This document shows, piece by piece, positions 54,477 through 64,000 of a stretch of DNA of 64,000 nt. Source of the DNA: Agelas oroides (taxonomy: Eukaryota; Porifera; Demospongiae; Agelasida; Agelasidae). The stretch spans positions 5,934,871 through 5,998,870 of the forward strand of contig OX422193.1 of NCBI GenBank assembly GCA_949130485.1, in the 5' to 3' direction. A program made the translations under genes and the position numbers. The notes beneath the pieces are model-generated. The model saw only the letters and a list, made by a program, of their open reading frames with translations, searched no databases and had not been told where the DNA came from. Within the stretch, counting starts at the first letter, position 1. Each line of letters starts with the position of its first letter.

Positions 54477-57400
54477 TCAATTATCATGTCTAGTATACTT
54501 CTTTCTGAGTTCATTCCCAAGTTGCTCTTTCCCCAGAAACTCCACAGCCTCAATGATGGCAGGCCAAGTGGGAGGAGGATCCACTCTATTTAGCCACACC
54601 TCCAGCATTCCAATAAGGCACTTGTGAGGGTCATGGTGGTGTTCTGCGTTTATTGCTTTTAGTGCAGCCATGGGAAGGTGGAGGTAGATGCCAATGTGCT
54701 CCCACTTGTCTGCCACCGTGTGGTAGAGGGCATCCATCAAATCTTTCATAGCTGGTGTTTGAACTACATGTATATGAATAATTATATACATGGTCAGAAA
54801 GTACAAAACGTTTATCTTCAGAGTTTATGATCTGGTCTAGTACATTGGCAGATCAAAGTCACTGATAATGTTAAACAAATATTGCATACTGCTGTGTCAG
54901 ATATCAAGGCTTATAACTAATATTGCCATTCAAAAAAGGTGTACCTTCTTCTGCTCTACTGAAACAGTTTGGAATAGCTAGCTACTCTGCATGTTTGCTA
55001 CAGCAATAATGATAATGGTAGGTCAGTACCTCACAAACAAGTTTTACAACTTGTAAAAATTATGTTCAAGTGTGGAGTATTCATAGAAACTGACCAATAA
55101 ATAATAACTAATAGTATACCATATGACCCTGAATATACGTATTACTGCCCTGTAGTTTGTAAGGTGCCTCTTTTAGAGCTGTATGGTGTAAATGAAGTTG
55201 TGTATTATTACTTATACTCAAGCAGTGAAACTAGGTATATATATATGCAGGGGCATTGTGCCTCATGCAGATTATGTGGGAATGGCTTTAGCTATAATAG
55301 CCTTATATAGTTGGTTTTCTATGTGATAGAGGGAAGTACGTCTAGCGTGCGGAGAAAATGTAAAGAAGTTAGCAAGCTGTGAGTCCCTCAATGACACTGG
55401 GCTGCCTCTAGCTCATGGACGTGGTTACGAGAAATGTACAATTTACCAACAAGAAGTATATCAGTCAGCTGCTAGCACACACGTCGCCTATTGTCTTGTG
55501 TAGTTCTAGTCTAGGTTCCTCAGTGCCGGGAACCAGGCTAGTGTAGTTCCTCTGCCATACAGTAAGTTCTTAAATCGCCCTAGCCTGCATGTTGTTGCTT
55601 TTACTGCAAATAATGAATATGGCAGTGGGGCACATAAACTACTATGCAACATTCGTATAATTCAATAGTAAACCATTACAGACACACATACATATATACA
55701 AGCACAGACCTCCAACTAAGACCTCACAAGCGCCTGCTGCACATGCACAATTATGTGCCTTGGTGTTTGGCAATTCTAGCATATCAAAAGGTTGCTTTTA
55801 ACTTCACTTACTCTGAGGGGATCCACCACAGGACGGTGAAGTATGGCTTGCCACCTCTAAATGAAACATGCAAAACATATATTTTTGAGGTATCCACTCG
55901 TTAAGGGTGGTCATATCTATACAAGACCTCAAACACATAAAAAAGCTATTGTTGACAAACCAGTTGAACTATGACCCCAAGCAACTGCTGAAAACTGCAG
56001 CTAAGCATGCATTTACAATGCACAACGGAGGATCAATTCTTTTTCGAGTAAAATTTATATAACTCCTCTGGCCTATGCTCATTGGAACACTGGTATTTCA
56101 GTTTCTCTGTCAACATCCTGCAGGAGTGGACTTGACTATAACAAATGTTGCTAAGCAGCAGAGCAAAGCATGTGCTTCTGCTTATTCTACAATAAACAGT
56201 GGCACATTATTGACTTCCCCTTATCTATTCATACTGACATTTGGCTGCATTGCTGTGTTGTAATCAATTACTGCAGTAATCCGTAGCAACTGGCTACCTT
56301 CTCATAAATAATTAAGTATTCCAACTACTCTTATCTAGTGGTGGATACTGCACAGAGTAAATTGTACCTTCCCCCTTTGGATTCAAGGTGAGGTAGATGA
56401 AGTCATGTGGTGGTTTGGCTCCAATAAGATGTACTTTGTGCATGAGGTTCATGGGGCTTCGGTCCTCCCTCTCCCACTGCACAATAAGCTGACACTCGGG
56501 GATCCACTGACCTGGTTCAAACTGATCTGCATCTTTCCTAGAGATCTATGGCCAAAATGATTTACATCAAAAGAGCTAAAAAGTGCCACACATAACAAAT
56601 AGACCATAGCAGCAGCTTAACACACCAGATGAGCGCATGTTATTACTTGCATGAAGATGTGAATCCAAACTTTGAGACAGCCATATACAAGTAATTATAT
56701 GCCAGAGTAGTTACTGCTCGCTGCTGTGGTAAATGGATTTATAAGTCATGTATATATATGTAGCTATTAAACTATTTATGTGTACTCCTCACAGTGGGGT
56801 GAAAACATGGTGTTATATACTCTTGCCACAGTAGTCACTGCTCGCTGCTGTCATGTTTACTTAGCTATTAGGCTATTTATGTGTGCTCCTCACAGTGGGG
56901 TGAGAACGTGGTGTTATTCTCCAGCCCTCCCTTGTCACCAATCCAGCAAAGTGGCCATAGTGCTCTCTCACAAACTGCAATGCAAATTTAAAGCAGTCAT
57001 GTTAAATCTGAGTTGAGCGATCTGTAGGAATACATACCGTATTTTTTGCTTCAAGGTCTTGTGCAATGACAAAGTAGTATCTCCAGTCATGCATCTGCTT
57101 CATAGTGTAGTACAAATGTGCACAGTAAGACCGTGGGGTGCTCTTTCTTCCAGTGACAGCCAACCCAGAGAAGTGGCTCAGCTGGATGCTACCATAGGAG
57201 CTGTGCCTGGTGAAGACTCCTCCATCCACCTGTCTGAACCTGTAGGGAAGGTCATTCTGAGAGCACCTGGCAGAGACAATGCGGAGATTGGACAATGTTG
57301 CCTCATCTTCTCCGAGTGCGCAGTGCTGGATTTCCAGTGTCACAGGCCAGGTAAACTTGCAGGGTGCTGAGAGCCAAAAGACAGGGCTGAGGAGGACTGA

Positions 57401-59492
57401 ATCCCCAGGACGCTGAAACTGCCTAGAGAGACTCATTCCAATGTTGATCCTGCACTCTTCCATGCCAGCTGGAAAGCTGCCCTTGTGGACATGAAGCTTC
57501 AGTCCATAATCTTTCCACCCAAATGAGCCTCCCTGGTGTGGAATTCTAAACTTTACTACTGTAATCATCTCCACTCCACGTATAAAGCCTGGAAAAGGAA
57601 TGAAATCGCAGTATAAGCGGCAATAATTATGTGGCTGAAATAAAAGAGGTCACTTCTGAAAGTACATGTATCAAGTGCTTTCCCTACTAGTGATCTCCAC
57701 AGCAGTAGCCTCTCCACATGTCTGAACAGCCACCACCTGGCAATCTGGACTGCTCTGAACTTCCACGTCTTTGCTATCAGGACTGTTCTGGACAGCCACA
57801 TCTTTGCAATCTGCCTTGGTCTGCTGCTCTTTCCTCTCAATTTCAGATATGTCTACCTCAAACTCCTGCTTACTGCTAGGCATCTAAGAAGACTGTGATT
57901 GTACACCAGTATGCATTTCAGCTACCACTATACTATGTAAATACAGGCCCCCCCAACATACCATGGATGGTGATGGTAAGATAGCAGGCGTTCTTTTGAA
58001 GAAGTGCCAAATCTCCTCAGCTAGGTCTCCCATCTGAATATCTCGAAAAATCCTCAGCAACACTTGCCAAGTGGGAGGTACGGAACTTTTTTCAAGGAGC
58101 CATGCTTTAAACATTGCTTTCAGTCCCTCAACTGGATTGTTTTCCATTCTGAGACTGTCAAGAAGAGATTCATGAAAGTCTAATGCTGGGACCATAATAG
58201 GAAACTTTGGGGCTAGCTTGTTAAAGAAGGGAATGCCAGCTACTTCTTCCAAGCGATCAAGTGCACTCATGTCAAAGCGGGCATCAGGAAATGAGGTTAC
58301 TGTGGAAATGAAAAGCAATTGGCTGTCGTGTTAATATTGCCCATTCTCACTGAAAACCAATACATGCACATGGGGCAATTGCATGCAATATAATATATTC
58401 ACCACACAAATTCACTGAGACATGCACCTCTAATGTTTGCTCTGAATAAACGAGAGGACGACCCAGATTGAACATCTACCCCCACCACAAGTAGTTCTCC
58501 AGCAGGGAGGACTACAGTGCAAGTAGAATAAAAGGCAGCAGGAAGGTTTCCAACATGATCCCAGCAGTTGTTGTTAGGTGAGTAGGCATGGATAGCTGAG
58601 TTGTAGGGGTGCCCTTCCCCCACACTTATCAACTGGTTTCTAAGTACAGCAGGTGTGGAAGACTCTAGAGGTGTGCCAGGTAGCTCTTTCCACACTGGAG
58701 TCACATTTGAGTGGGCAGTGCCTATCAAAGATTCCAAAGATGTGTAATAGACCTGGCTGTCTTGTTCAACTCCACCAGCTAGATACCAGTTCCTCTCATG
58801 AAGAGTGGACTTCATACCAGAACAAGCTCTGGGAAGAGACTGGATCTTTCTCCACCGGCAACCGTCATACATCTCTACTGAATCTAGAGGATCAAATTCA
58901 CTACCACCGCACCCCCCAGCCACAATGAGATGGTCACCTACACTCACAGCAGATGCTTGACAGCGTTTTGTCATCATTGGAATGTGGGTTTGGATCCAGT
59001 GGTGCTTCTCATCCAAGACCCACAGTTGGTCGGTGGCCATTTCAGTATCTGGATCCATACCTCCAACCAGCACCAGCTGGGAGTGGTACGTACTGAGTGC
59101 ATACCACTGGGTGGGTGTGTCTACTATCTCCCAGGAATCCTTGGTGAAGTCACAGATGAGGAGCCTGGATGATGATCCGGGATCCATGCTCCCTCCTCCA
59201 ACATAGACCTTGCTGCCTAGCACAACTGCCTGGGCATTATATACACCCACTGGTGCCTTGCAGTGTTCCCTCCACTCCCACGATGCAAGGGGGTAGAGGA
59301 GGTCCACCTGAGGCTAGAGATCGAGAGATGACGGTAGTGAGACCATGCACGTGATCTCTGGCACTGAACAGCAAATAAACCACACACAAAGACGAGTCCA
59401 TAATTCCACAATTTAATGTCGGCGGCCTAACCAATAGCAAACATGACCACAACAGCGAGCAGAATTGCAGCTACCTGGGGTGGTTGATCCAT
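54477..59492 (-). CDS. Kelch - death domain - ZU5 - UPA-like - death domain protein, seven exons
   Basis: Exons (minus): 59,492-59,475; 59,307-58,428; 58,299-57,962; 57,883-57,688; 57,588-57,038; 56,545-56,368; 54,763-54,477. They sum to 2,448 nt in one frame (815 residues), all GT-AG. Residues 7-299 form a six-blade Kelch propeller, with six motifs such as YVGGG, LVGGM, IVAGG and YLAGG. Residues ~315-405 are a death domain (PPTWQVLLRIFRDI). Residues 413-477 are an acidic linker with three SPDxKDVxVQ-like repeats. Residues 484-625 are ZU5, containing SHFSGL at 615-620. Residues 626-720 are UPA-like. Residues 725-815 are a second death domain (PPTWPAIIEAVEFLG). There is no signal peptide or membrane segment, so it is probably cytosolic. 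PIDD1, UNC5 and ankyrin carry ZU5-UPA-death tails, and PIDD1 self-cleaves at HFS motifs. The role as death-signalling sensor or scaffold is inferred. The 18-nt first exon is the least certain part. Confidence 0.85.
54764..56367 (-). other. Last intron of the Kelch/ZU5/death gene
   Basis: 1.6 kb without coding signal. A weak AGCCTC-type hairpin ('ctaggttcct...gggaaccaggctag') lies at about 55,511-55,541. Confidence 0.55.
56705..56925 (+). repeat. Imperfect ~100-125-bp tandem duplication
   Basis: 'actgctcgctgctgt', 'actatttatgtgt' and 'ctcctcacagtggggtga' each occur twice, about 100-125 bp apart, in the intron between the ZU5 and UPA-like exons. Confidence 0.75.
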
Positions 59493-59736
59493 GGCGACAA
59501 AAATCCAGCACCAAGGTTCAACTTCAATGTCAGTCTTACTCTTAATAGTCTTGGGCAAGTCTCTTTCCCGTACCACTGACCCCGCTCCGTGAGGGGGTAT
59601 GGCCTGGACATGTAACTAACTTGTGACATAATGGATCTGAGAAATATGGTCAAATGCAACTGATGCAGTTTATCGATACCAAGCAAAGTGAATTTGCGAT
59701 TCATGGGTCATCATTCACCTCATCATCATAGTATAT

Positions 59737-59994
59737 ACACTGTAAAAAAAGTGGGTAGTTTTAACCCATTTTGGTTACCTCAGTTTCATACCCTTTTCCA
59801 CACGATTGGACAATTTCATTAGCAAAGTATTCTCCCATGACATTTACTAATGTTCTGGAAAGTCAAATTAAGTTGTTAATCTGTTGGAATCTAAAGCAGG
59901 CAGAGGGACTCCACTGTGTTTAACAATGCAGACAATTGAAATAAAACTGAGGTAACCAAATTTAGTCAGAACAACCTTTCCTTTTTTACAGTGT
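59737..59994. mobile_element. 258-bp MITE with ACACTGTAAAAAA termini
   Basis: Left end ACACTGTAAAAAAAGTGGG; right end in reverse complement ACACTGTAAAAAAGGAAAGG. Further inside both read TTTGGTTACCTCAGTTT, so the inverted repeat is about 55 bp with mismatches. No coding capacity. It lies just upstream of the Kelch/ZU5/death gene. Confidence 0.8.
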
Positions 59995-60455
59995 ATCTCG
60001 GCTCACCAACAGCTTCCACATTGCCTCCTCAGTAAGCTAATGGCTTCCTTCTTGTTTTGATGCTTTGATGTGATAGCATGAACTCCAGCTCTAGAGTGGT
60101 CACTGCCACGGCATTTGAGAAATAATTCAAGTAAGCTCTCCTAAGAATGCCTCTAGCCATGGCCAGCTAACACAGGTGCTAGAAATAATCCAGTTCTCAT
60201 TTCCAGTTAGCTAAACAGGTGCTGGAATCATACATGGATCTGGTAGACAATGGACTTAGATCTCGCTGCGAAAAGCTCCAATGCTCTCAAAGTGGAAGAA
60301 CATCCTATGTGCCTTCTCCGCCACAGAGTGCATTGCCATGAGGTTTACCATAAGCCTAGGCACTTTATATGCACATTCTCTGACTAGGGGCACTGCACTC
60401 CTGACAATGCACATGCAGTGGCCATGCACTGCCAGCACTGCACTCCTGACACTAG
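59995..60455. other. Intergenic, nothing firm
   Basis: No feature I can support. A 100-codon ORF pair on opposite strands at 60,256-60,589 is probably spurious or part of the decayed LINE next to it. Confidence 0.45.
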
Positions 60456-60459
60456 AACA

Positions 60460-60645
60460 TGGGTCTGATCTCTGGACGACAGTCCCGCATCGCTCATTGT
60501 CAGCCATGCAGATGACCTCAGGACTGGAGCAAGTAGCTTTGGTGGCACTCACAGCCCAGGTGGAGCAATTCCTGCTGAAAACTTCGTAAAGTTAAATGCT
60601 CTGAAGAGTGCATGTGTAGTGTTTGGCTGGGGTCACTCAGAATGA
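60460..60645 (+). pseudogene. LINE reverse transcriptase remnant (HADD region)
   Basis: A short plus-strand frame reads '..LIVSHADDLRTGASS' and then '..NFVKLNALKSACVVFG'. The xxADD box followed about 35 residues later by a 'LKLN..K..VV.F' block is the usual spacing in non-LTR reverse transcriptases. The frame is short and lacks the rest of the enzyme, so it is a decayed copy. Confidence 0.5.
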
Positions 60646-60993
60646 TGGTAAATTCTGGTCAGAATGGTGGCCTGAATGAGGTCACCCACACGGAACTCAT
60701 CTCCTGAGAGACCAGGTTTTTATTCTTCCCAACTTCTGAGCAGTGGGTCCATAATTAGCATGCAGAAACAGTGATAGAGAGAGTATTGATCCCTCCCTTT
60801 GATTGGAAGCTCTACTGATGATCTCCCATGTATAACTTCACACAGACAGAAGCACTCATGCATTTACTTTCAATTTACAACAATCTCCATATTTTACCAT
60901 TGAATTCCACATCAAACAGCCACTCCAACAGCATTGGATACTCCATCAAGACTACACTGTCATGTCTTAAATACCTTGCAGTGGCCTTCTGTG

Positions 60994-61317
60994 TTACAAA
61001 GATAGCATCCACACAGACGCTGCACTTTCTGTATGTGCATGGTCTGGTTTACATGTGGTAGGTTCTTCACTGAGAAAATCGGCTCCATGCATCCTCTCCA
61101 ATAACAGAAATTCCAGCATACTTCGCATGGTAAGGACAAAGTTGTGCCTCAGTATAGCTGTCAACAAGGTGTGGGGCCTTTCCAGCTCATTCGTATACAC
61201 TGGCACCAACATGCTATAGTTCAGAATGTCTGGAATTATCTCCAACTCTACAAAAGCATTCAATGATCTCCAGTTTGTTTTTAAACCAAGGAGCTTATCC
61301 AGTCCTTGACCTTGCAA
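60994..61317 (-). pseudogene. LINE reverse transcriptase remnant (N-terminal palm), opposite strand
   Basis: A 107-codon minus frame contains 'IPDILNYSMLVPVYTN', then after a gap 'LEFLLLERM'. This looks like the 'IP..L..G..VPVYK...SYRGITLT...LE.LLL.R' stretch of LINE reverse transcriptases with the conserved SYRGI core destroyed. It faces away from the HADD fragment, so the two are separate insertions or one rearranged copy. Confidence 0.4.
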
Positions 61318-61777
61318 GCTCTTTAAAGTGCCTTGTCTGTACCACCTCTGGATCTGTCAACACCACCCTCTCTATCACCAGGTTTTAGCAGTAAAGTATC
61401 TCATAGACATCCTGAATCTGCCCCTTTCACTCTTCCTAAACTGCCCTATTTTTCATCAGGATTTTAAACCGCACTTTCAACCTTAGTAGTGCAAAACCTC
61501 ACTTGCCTACTCATTGAAGCCTGTACCTCTCTGCAAACACAGGCCCATCAAAAGGAGTGACCAGTTTTCATCCAAGCTCTGTGAGCAATGCTTTTCTGTA
61601 CCCCAAAACATGATAGAGATCATCACACTGTCTCTCCTGCTACATGAAACATGTGAGGCGTATCTTCTCTGCTGCATGCATCAACCAAGAGCCAGAAGGA
61701 GAAAGAAACTGGGTGGAGGACTAGAGAAGCCATATTGTCACACTGTTGTCTGGCTGCTAATTTGCAACCTCTCTCTC

Positions 61778-61823
<46 letters not shown>

Positions 61824-62425
61824 ACGCATGCACACCTGCTGTGTGATTATGTACGCTATTGTCACTCAATTCCCCTAAGTTGAACTATCCTCTTCTGCTA
61901 GCCACATGTGCCCTTCTGTATTTCATGCTACCAACGACACAACAGAGTTCAACTGGTGTTGCCATTATTATATGATCTTTAGCCAATTGCCTTCCACCCA
62001 ATGCTCTGCTGTCCACGTTCTTTAAAAACAATACAGTAAAATTGAATTCTGGGTATCAGCCACATTCTTTATCCTACTCCTTTTTCCCCCCACCTGTGTT
62101 ATGGTGTCCCCTCTAAAGTGCATGATCTATAAGGGTGGGATCTAGCTAGCTGCTAATATGGTAATGTAGAGACAAACCCAGGGCTTTGCGAACGTGACCT
62201 AAGCTATACCCTGGAGATGACATCAATTCCTTGATCTCTAGTTAACATTAAGTGATGAAAGTTTTGATCCACGTACAAAAGTTGATAAAAATATTAGCTA
62301 GCTATAGGGCAGTGGTAACTGAAATTTAAAGAATAGTAGAACAATACATTATTATACAAGTGAGATGCTCAGACTCTCCACAGTGACAATGAATTAATTT
62401 ATGATCAAGTTGGTTATGCATTCAT
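61318..62425. other. Intergenic; C run and CA microsatellite
   Basis: About 1.1 kb without a gene I can support. At 61,770-61,826 a CT repeat leads into about 30 C and then (CA)n, giving low-complexity ORFs on both strands that I do not call. Confidence 0.6.
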
Positions 62426-64000
62426 TTAGACATATACATGGTTGAGATAGTTAGTCAACAAAACTACTGAGATCACTGCTACAAGAAGCTTGGCTGTGTT
62501 GATGGCTGTTGGACTGGTTGCAGATGATATTGGTGTTGATTCAGTAGGCTTAGTATGAAGTGATGTTGGTTTAGTAGGCTTAGTATGAAGTGATGTTGGT
62601 TTAGTAGGCTTAGTAGGCAATGATGGTTTAGTAGGCTTAGTAGGCAATGATGGTTTAGTAGGTTTAGTAGGCAATGATGGTTTAGTAGGTTTAGTAGGCA
62701 ATGACGTTGGTGTAGTAGGTACTGAAGTGGTAGTTGGTAACACTGATGGCAAGCTAGATGTAGATATGGTTGCTGATGTTACTAGAATGGTTGTCGATGC
62801 CTCTGGTATGGGTGTTGAGGCTACTGGAATTGTTGTCGATGCCACTGGGATGGTTGTCGACGCCACTGGGATGGTTGCTGATGCCACTGGGATGAGTGTT
62901 GATGTCACTTGGATGGTTGTTGATGTCACCGGAATGGTTGTAGATGCTTCTGGAATAGGTGTAGATGCCACTGGCATGGTTGTCGACGCCACTGGGATGG
63001 GTGTCGATACTACTGGGATGGTTGTTGACTCCACTGGGATGGGTGTCGATACTACTGGGATAGTTGTCGATGCTTCTGGAACAGGTGTGGATGCCACTGG
63101 CATGGTTGTCGACGCCACTGGGATGGTTGTCGATGCCACTGGGATGGTCGTTGATACTACTGGGATGGGTGTTGATACTACTGGGATGGGTGTTGATGCT
63201 TCTGGAACAGGTGTGGGTGCCACTGGCATGGTTGTCGACGCCACTGGGATGGGTGTTGATACTACTGGGACGGTTGTTGACTCCACTGGGATGGTTGTCG
63301 ATGCCACTGGGATGGTCGTTGACTCCACTGGGATGGGTGTCGATACTACTGGGATGGTCGTTGACTCCACTGGGATGGGTGTCGATACTACTGGGATAGC
63401 TGTCGATGCTTCTGGAACAGGTGTCGATGCTTCTGGAATAGGTGTGGATGCCACTGGCATGGTTGTTGATACTACTGGGATAGTTGTCGATGCCACTGGG
63501 ATGGTTGTCGATGCCACTGGGATGGTCGTTGACTCCACTGGGATGGGTGTCGATACTACTGGGATGGCTGTCGATGCTTCTGGAACAGGTGTGGATGCCA
63601 CTGGCATCGTTGTCGACGCCACTGGCATGGGTGTTGATGCCACTGGGATGGGTGTTGACTCCACTGGGATAGCTGTCGATGCTTCTGGAACAGGTGTGGA
63701 TGCCACTGGCATGGTTGTTGATGCCACTGGGATGGGTGTCGATGCCACTGGGATGGGTGTCGATACTACTGGGATGGTTGTTGATGCCACTGGGATGGTT
63801 GTTGATGCCACTGGGATGTTTGTTGATGTTCCTGGGATGGTTGTTGACACAACCGGGATGGGTGTTGATGACAATGAAATGGGTGTTGATGACGTAGGGA
63901 TAGGTGTGGATGCAACTGAGCTGGTTGTCAACATAGGAGTGTTGGTAGCAAGTAGACTTGGTGTACAACTGAGGTAGGTGGATGATGTTACTGCTGTGGG
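62426..64000 (-). CDS. Mucin-like Ser/Thr/Pro repeat protein, 3' part (partial)
   Basis: The frame is open from the right window edge to a stop at 62,426, so the 5' end lies outside (at least 524 residues here; an internal ATG at 63,934 is not necessarily the start). It has about 50 heptads of the type ASTTIPV (21-bp unit), then SLPTKPTKP nonapeptides (27-bp unit) and TSLHTKPTKP. Next comes a short TSP-rich spacer. A C-terminal hydrophobic stretch (KLLVAVISVVLLTNYL) ends near the stop, fitting a GPI-attachment signal or a tail anchor. Dense Ser/Thr/Pro suggests a heavily O-glycosylated extracellular stalk. I know no specific family. The same 21-bp period leaves two other frames open over 400 codons; I chose this one because of the Ser/Thr/Pro bias and the hydrophobic end. 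Confidence 0.7.
   Translation of the reverse strand, partial: PTAVTSSTYLSCTPSLLATNTPMLTTSSVASTPIPTSSTPISLSSTPIPVVSTTIPGTSTNIPVASTTIPVASTTIPVVSTPIPVASTPIPVASTTMPVASTPVPEASTAIPVESTPIPVASTPMPVASTTMPVASTPVPEASTAIPVVSTPIPVESTTIPVASTTIPVASTTIPVVSTTMPVASTPIPEASTPVPEASTAIPVVSTPIPVESTTIPVVSTPIPVESTTIPVASTTIPVESTTVPVVSTPIPVASTTMPVAPTPVPEASTPIPVVSTPIPVVSTTIPVASTTIPVASTTMPVASTPVPEASTTIPVVSTPIPVESTTIPVVSTPIPVASTTMPVASTPIPEASTTIPVTSTTIQVTSTLIPVASATIPVASTTIPVASTTIPVASTPIPEASTTILVTSATISTSSLPSVLPTTTSVPTTPTSLPTKPTKPSLPTKPTKPSLPTKPTKPSLPTKPTKPTSLHTKPTKPTSLHTKPTESTPISSATSPTAINTAKLLVAVISVVLLTNYLNHVYV

Noticed and set aside
59471..59704. 77-codon minus ORF upstream of the Kelch exon as an N-terminal extension
   Set aside because: It is in a different frame from the MDQPPQ start and would not splice in frame at the 59,307 acceptor from the GTAG site used here.
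61514..61865. 110- and 80-codon ORFs with poly-Pro or poly-Gly
   Set aside because: Created by the C run and CA repeat at 61,770-61,826.
62727..63977. 416-codon plus-strand ORF (Gly/Val/Asp-rich) and a 404-codon second minus frame over the heptad repeats
   Set aside because: Shadow frames of the 21-bp repeat. The Ser/Thr/Pro frame is preferred because it continues into a different repeat and a hydrophobic C-terminus before its stop.

Overview
The window looks like nuclear DNA of a metazoan, most probably a sponge (demosponge-like). It has multi-exon genes with GT-AG introns in good consensus, BCL-2-family and death-domain genes, very many short inverted-repeat transposons, and long satellite DNA. 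The sponge assignment is inference from gene content. No species can be named from sequence alone.

Region 1 (1 to about 25,790) is almost entirely satellite DNA built on a GTAGAG hexamer recurring every 10-11 bp. Four hexamers make a 41-bp monomer, and nested higher-order duplications (341, 382, 503, 918 bp and about 5.0 and 7.3 kb) lie on top. Two copies of a GC-rich hairpin element, one non-satellite island with a Pro/Ser-rich ORF (16,616-17,288) and an inverted segment (22,339-23,940) interrupt it. The many minus-strand ORFs here are composition artefacts.

Region 2 (25,800-37,720) holds a LINE 3' remnant, then a seven-exon THG1 gene (tRNA-His guanylyltransferase, 27,356-37,720, plus strand). 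A MITE ends 4 bp before its first in-frame ATG, and its introns are loaded with minisatellites and MITEs.

Region 3 (38,200-59,500) is a cell-death gene cluster: an intronless BCL2-like gene (minus), a four-exon BAK-like gene (plus), a three-exon BAK-like paralogue (minus, convergent with the first), and a seven-exon gene (minus). The last encodes a Kelch propeller, a death domain, a ZU5 domain with an HFS motif, a UPA-like segment and a second death domain. All exon junctions were joined by eye and keep frame throughout. Together they suggest a mitochondrial-apoptosis module (pro-survival BCL2-like against BAK-like effectors) next to a death-fold sensor/adaptor resembling PIDD1 and FIIND proteins in its C-terminal half.

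Region 4 (59,700-64,000) contains a MITE, decayed LINE reverse transcriptase pieces on both strands, simple repeats, and the 3' part of a mucin-like gene with about 50 heptad repeats and a hydrophobic C-terminus, running off the right edge.
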